This document shows positions 41,932-44,288 of a DNA stretch of 44,288 nt, piece by piece. The position numbers were made by a program, and so were the translations under genes. Under the pieces are notes generated by a model that saw nothing but the letters and a program-made list of their open reading frames with translations, did no database searches and had not been told where the DNA came from. Positions within the stretch are counted from its first letter, which is position 1. Every line of letters starts with the position of its first letter. Source of the stretch: Prosthecobacter debontii (lineage in GTDB: Bacteria; Verrucomicrobiota; Verrucomicrobiia; Chthoniobacterales; Chthoniobacteraceae); contig CAMAUI010000027.1 of the NCBI GenBank assembly GCA_945861385.1, positions 1 to 44,288 on the forward strand. Reading direction: 5' to 3'.

Positions 41932-42995
41932 TGGAGTTCAGCCGGCACCCTGGCGATGAGATGTTTGATTTTCTCCGCCTCGTGGCGGTTGCAGACGAGG
42001 ATGGCGTCGTCGGTTTCGACGATGATGAGGTCGCTGACGCCGAGGAGTGCGACGCGGCGCTTGAGCTTGGAGAAGACGATGTTGTTGTCGGCATCGAGCG
42101 CGGTGAGGGCGGTGTTGGAGACGTTGCCGCCGCCAAGTTCGGGGAGGTATTTCGCGATGGCGGTCCAGCTTCCCACGTCGTCCCAATCGAAGGCGCTCTC
42201 GACCATCAGCACGCGGGCGGCCTTTTCCATCACGGCGTAATCAATCGAGATTTTCGGCAGGGTGGGGAAGACATCGGCGAGAAGGCTGGGGAAGTTTTCG
42301 CCCGCACCCATCCGCGAGACGAATGCGCCCAGTTCGGGGGCGTGCGCATCGAGGGCGGCGCGGATGGCCGGGATCGTCCAGATGAACATTCCCGCGTTCC
42401 AGCGGAAGTTGCCCTGCCGGAGGAATTGCTCGGCGAGCTCGGCGTTCGGCTTTTCGCGGAAGCGCACGACGTCATGCACCGGCGGCCCGCTGGTCGCGCC
42501 GGCGATTTCCAGCGTGTCGCCGACTTCGATGTAGCCAAAGCCGGGGCAGGCCCAGGTGGGCGGGATGCCGATGGTGACGAGTTCGCCAGTCTCCCGCGCG
42601 GCCGCCGCCGCGACCCGCAGCGTTTTCTGAAACCCCACGGCGTCATGGATGAGATGATCCGCCGGGAGCACGGCCATCGTCGCATCCGGGTTGCGCGCTG
42701 CGACCCAGCCCACGCCAAGAGCTATCGCCGCCGCCGTGTCGCGCTTCGCGGGTTCCGCCACGATGTTTTCCGGCGGGAGTGCTTTCGCGAGGGTGCGGAC
42801 GCCGGCTTCCTGGTCGGCGTTGGTGAGGATGAGGATGTTCTGCGGCGGCACGAGGCCGTCGAGGCGGCGGAGTGTCCCTTCGAGCAGGGTCTCCTCGCCG
42901 AAAAGCGCGAGCAACTGCTTCGGCCGCGACTTGCGGCTCAGCGGCCAGAAACGCTCGCCGCTGCCGCCTGCGAGAATGAGGACGTAAAGGGACAT
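41928..42995 (-). CDS. manC: Mannose-1-phosphate guanylyltransferase
   Basis: The 355-residue protein makes GDP-mannose for glycans. It has the pyrophosphorylase motif LILAGGSGERFWPLSRKSRPKQLL at 6-29, AVLPADHLIHD, GFGYIEVG, FREKPN, NAGMFIW and FDWDDVGSW. It lacks the C-terminal isomerase domain of bifunctional enzymes, so it is the single-function type. ATG 42995 is chosen because the motif starts six residues later; the open frame to 43136 is upstream DNA. The last codons overlap ruvX by 4 bp. Confidence 0.92.
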   Translation of the reverse strand: MSLYVLILAGGSGERFWPLSRKSRPKQLLALFGEETLLEGTLRRLDGLVPPQNILILTNADQEAGVRTLAKALPPENIVAEPAKRDTAAAIALGVGWVAARNPDATMAVLPADHLIHDAVGFQKTLRVAAAAARETGELVTIGIPPTWACPGFGYIEVGDTLEIAGATSGPPVHDVVRFREKPNAELAEQFLRQGNFRWNAGMFIWTIPAIRAALDAHAPELGAFVSRMGAGENFPSLLADVFPTLPKISIDYAVMEKAARVLMVESAFDWDDVGSWTAIAKYLPELGGGNVSNTALTALDADNNIVFSKLKRRVALLGVSDLIIVETDDAILVCNRHEAEKIKHLIARVPAELQ

Positions 42996-43126
42996 CGCAT
43001 CGCGGAATGAAGCAAAGCCGGTCGGTTGGAAAGCGCCGAATGCCGTGCCCGGGCGGCCGGCCGTGGCGCATGGCCCAGTCGGTGCTTTACTCTCCGGGCG
43101 AAACGCGCATCTTTGCCACGCGAAAC

Positions 43127-43414
43127 ATGGAAACAAAAAAGCAGCCAGACACGCTGAATTCCTCCCTTCTCGCCGTCACGCAGACCGCGGTCGGCTGCGG
43201 GCTGGGCCTTTTGCTCGGAGGAAAAATGAGCCGCTCGGCGCAAAAGACGACCGCGTTTACATTGCTCGGGGTGGGCGCGTTGCTCGCGCTTCCCGCGATC
43301 GTGGATGCGGTGACGGATCTGATCGCCGGCCCCGATACGGAACGCGGCGTGAAGAAAAGCCTGGACAGCATCCGCGAAGATTCCGGCCTGCCGGATGACG
43401 CGGAGATTTTTTAA
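43127..43414 (+). CDS. Small hypothetical membrane protein
   Basis: The 95-residue protein has two hydrophobic, Gly/Leu-rich segments (about 14-33 and 45-66), the first with a glycine-zipper look (GCGLGLLLGGKMS), and an acidic C-terminal tail. No family is recognised; it resembles small YtxH-like or stress membrane proteins only in composition. ATG 43127 follows the A-rich sequence CGAAAC. It converges with the cobalamin adenosyltransferase gene (7-bp gap) and is divergent from manC. Confidence 0.6.
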   Translation: METKKQPDTLNSSLLAVTQTAVGCGLGLLLGGKMSRSAQKTTAFTLLGVGALLALPAIVDAVTDLIAGPDTERGVKKSLDSIREDSGLPDDAEIF

Positions 43415-43421
43415 GAGTCCC

Positions 43422-43964
43422 TCACGCCACGCCGGCCTGCGTCTCCACCCAGCGCGCGTAGAGCCAGCAGAGATCCGAGAGGCGGTTGAGGTAGGTGGCG
43501 ATCGCATCCGAGACCGGCAGTCCGCCTTCGCGCATCGCCCACACCGCGCGCTCTGCCCGCCTGCATGTGGCCCGCGCGTGGTCGAGCGTGGCGCTCGCTT
43601 TCGTGGCGCCAGGCGTGGCCCAGTGTTTGTAGGAGATTTTGTGGTTCCTTTCGAGGTCTTCGATTTTGCCGGTGAGCTGCTCCACCATCGCGGGCTCGAC
43701 GAACTGGAATCCCTTCTCGCGGTAACGGTCGCGATCCTCCGCCATGCAGCCGATTTCGCCCATGAGGATCACGAGTTCCTTTTGAATCGCGAGCAACGGC
43801 TCCGTAACGAACGGGTCCTCATTCCACGCGCGGGCGAGGCCGAGCGCGGCGTTCAGCTCGTCGCACGCGCCATTGGCGGCGATCCGCAGGTCGGTCTTCG
43901 TCACGCGGCGGTTGAACATGAGGCCCGTGGTTCCGTCGTCTCCGGTTTTTGTGGCAATGGACAT
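43422..43964 (-). CDS. PduO-type corrinoid adenosyltransferase
   Basis: This enzyme transfers adenosyl from ATP to cob(I)alamin. The 180-residue protein has the ATP-binding motif TKTGDDGTTGLM at 5-16, CDELNAALGLARA, GEIGCMAEDRDRY, and the C-terminal ARATCRRAERAVWAMREGGLPVSDAIATYLNRLSDLCWLYARW, the trimer active-site region. Length is typical of PduO/MMAB proteins. No other cobalamin gene lies in the window, so it may serve a B12-dependent enzyme elsewhere. Confidence 0.92.
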   Translation of the reverse strand: MSIATKTGDDGTTGLMFNRRVTKTDLRIAANGACDELNAALGLARAWNEDPFVTEPLLAIQKELVILMGEIGCMAEDRDRYREKGFQFVEPAMVEQLTGKIEDLERNHKISYKHWATPGATKASATLDHARATCRRAERAVWAMREGGLPVSDAIATYLNRLSDLCWLYARWVETQAGVA

Positions 43965-44288
43965 GGCTCAATGGTGCTGAGCCGGCAGGCGCTGGCAAGC
44001 TGCGGACACCGGATCGAGAAGGAAAACCGGCCCGGGATCGTTTTGGAATGTTACAGCTCCCGCAGGCTTTTGCGCGTAGGGCGCATCTCGGTTTTTGGCG
44101 GCTTGCTCGCTTACTCTTGCTTGCGCACCTCATGGAGCAAGAGCACGAGGTGGATACGATTATCACACTCAGACAGCAGGAAGGGCAAAGCGGAGCGCTG
44201 CGCGCCCGGGTGGAGCACCCGACTCGGGTGCCGTTCGCGGCGACTCGCCGCGAGCGCCCCTGTGTGCGTGGCTCACGCAGGGCGCCCA
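43965..44288. other. Right-end intergenic region
   Basis: The 324 bp after the adenosyltransferase start hold no convincing gene. A plus-strand frame from 44048 stays open to the window edge but has Arg-rich repeat-like content. A hairpin CACCTC...GAGGTG lies near 44126-44152, and the last 75 bp are palindromic DNA. Confidence 0.35.
44215..44286. repeat. Palindrome cluster with GACTC centres
   Basis: GCACCCGA-C-TCGGGTGC (44215-44231) and TCGCGGCGA-C-TCGCCGCGA (44235-44253) are perfect palindromes around one base, both with GACTC in the middle. An imperfect hairpin (GCGCCCCTG ... CAGGGCGCC) follows at 44254-44286. The array may continue beyond the window. Confidence 0.65.

Noticed and set aside
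44048..44288. Open plus-strand frame running off the right end
   Set aside because: It crosses palindromic repeats and gives an Arg-rich peptide without a domain; coding is possible but not supported.

Overview
The window looks like the chromosome of a GC-rich Verrucomicrobium (PVC superphylum). The evidence is a PVC-type CxxCH dehydrogenase/cytochrome next to ThuA-like and DUF1080 (3-keto-disaccharide hydrolase) proteins, a PEP-CTERM protein with autotransporter-type repeats, an HprK-HPr-Enzyme I set with no sugar permease nearby, few Shine-Dalgarno sequences, and several families of dispersed palindromic repeats. The assignment is inferred from gene content; no rRNA is present.

Layout. 1-1351: plasmid/phage-like remnants (a partial ORF, a truncated zinc-finger primase-like protein joined to the 3' part of a ParB-like gene), ending at the 5' half of a tRNA-Leu gene. 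This looks like the edge of an integrated element lying mostly left of the window. 1416-7817: FMN-binding protein, VTT membrane protein, hypothetical membrane protein, hprK-ptsH-ptsI, SGNH hydrolase, hisG. 7830-10562: HTTM membrane protein and an inverse-autotransporter barrel without a passenger. 10654-14498: a secreted EF-hand protein rich in Pro/Arg/Gly/His, divergent from an OmpR-type response regulator and histidine kinase whose periplasmic loop has a similar Pro/Arg/Asp-rich composition; a tandem GTGTAAA box lies before the regulator. 14739-20325: secreted ThuA-like, DUF1080 and giant PVC cytochrome proteins. 20426-20883: toxin-antitoxin pair with an internally deleted toxin. 21044-26215: cNMP-binding/HlyD fusion, PfkB kinase, ActP-like symporter and DUF485 partner. 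26454-29619: mgtE divergent from dnaX. 29745-31804: GspF and a pseudopilin. 31827-36985: MOSC protein, mobA, mazG, miaA, RRM protein, ComEA-like protein, cysK. 37117-40453: FAD monooxygenase and PEP-CTERM protein. 40739-43964: truA, ruvX, manC (overlapping), a small membrane protein and a PduO-type cobalamin adenosyltransferase.

How the genes work together. HprK, HPr and Enzyme I form a phosphorelay that probably regulates rather than transports. The EF-hand protein, regulator and kinase probably form an envelope-sensing unit of the Cpx type, here with a calcium-binding disordered partner; this is the best candidate for an undescribed system. ThuA, DUF1080 and the PVC cytochrome belong to the secreted oxidative carbohydrate-degradation repertoire of PVC bacteria. 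DUF485, ActP and PfkB suggest organic-acid uptake co-transcribed with a sugar kinase.

Repeats. An approximately 230-bp element with terminal inverted repeats occurs twice (16511-16708 and 40511-40740, opposite orientation). Palindrome clusters lie at 14568-14655, 26301-26410, about 20905-21010 and 44215-44286. No CRISPR array, rRNA or complete tRNA was seen.
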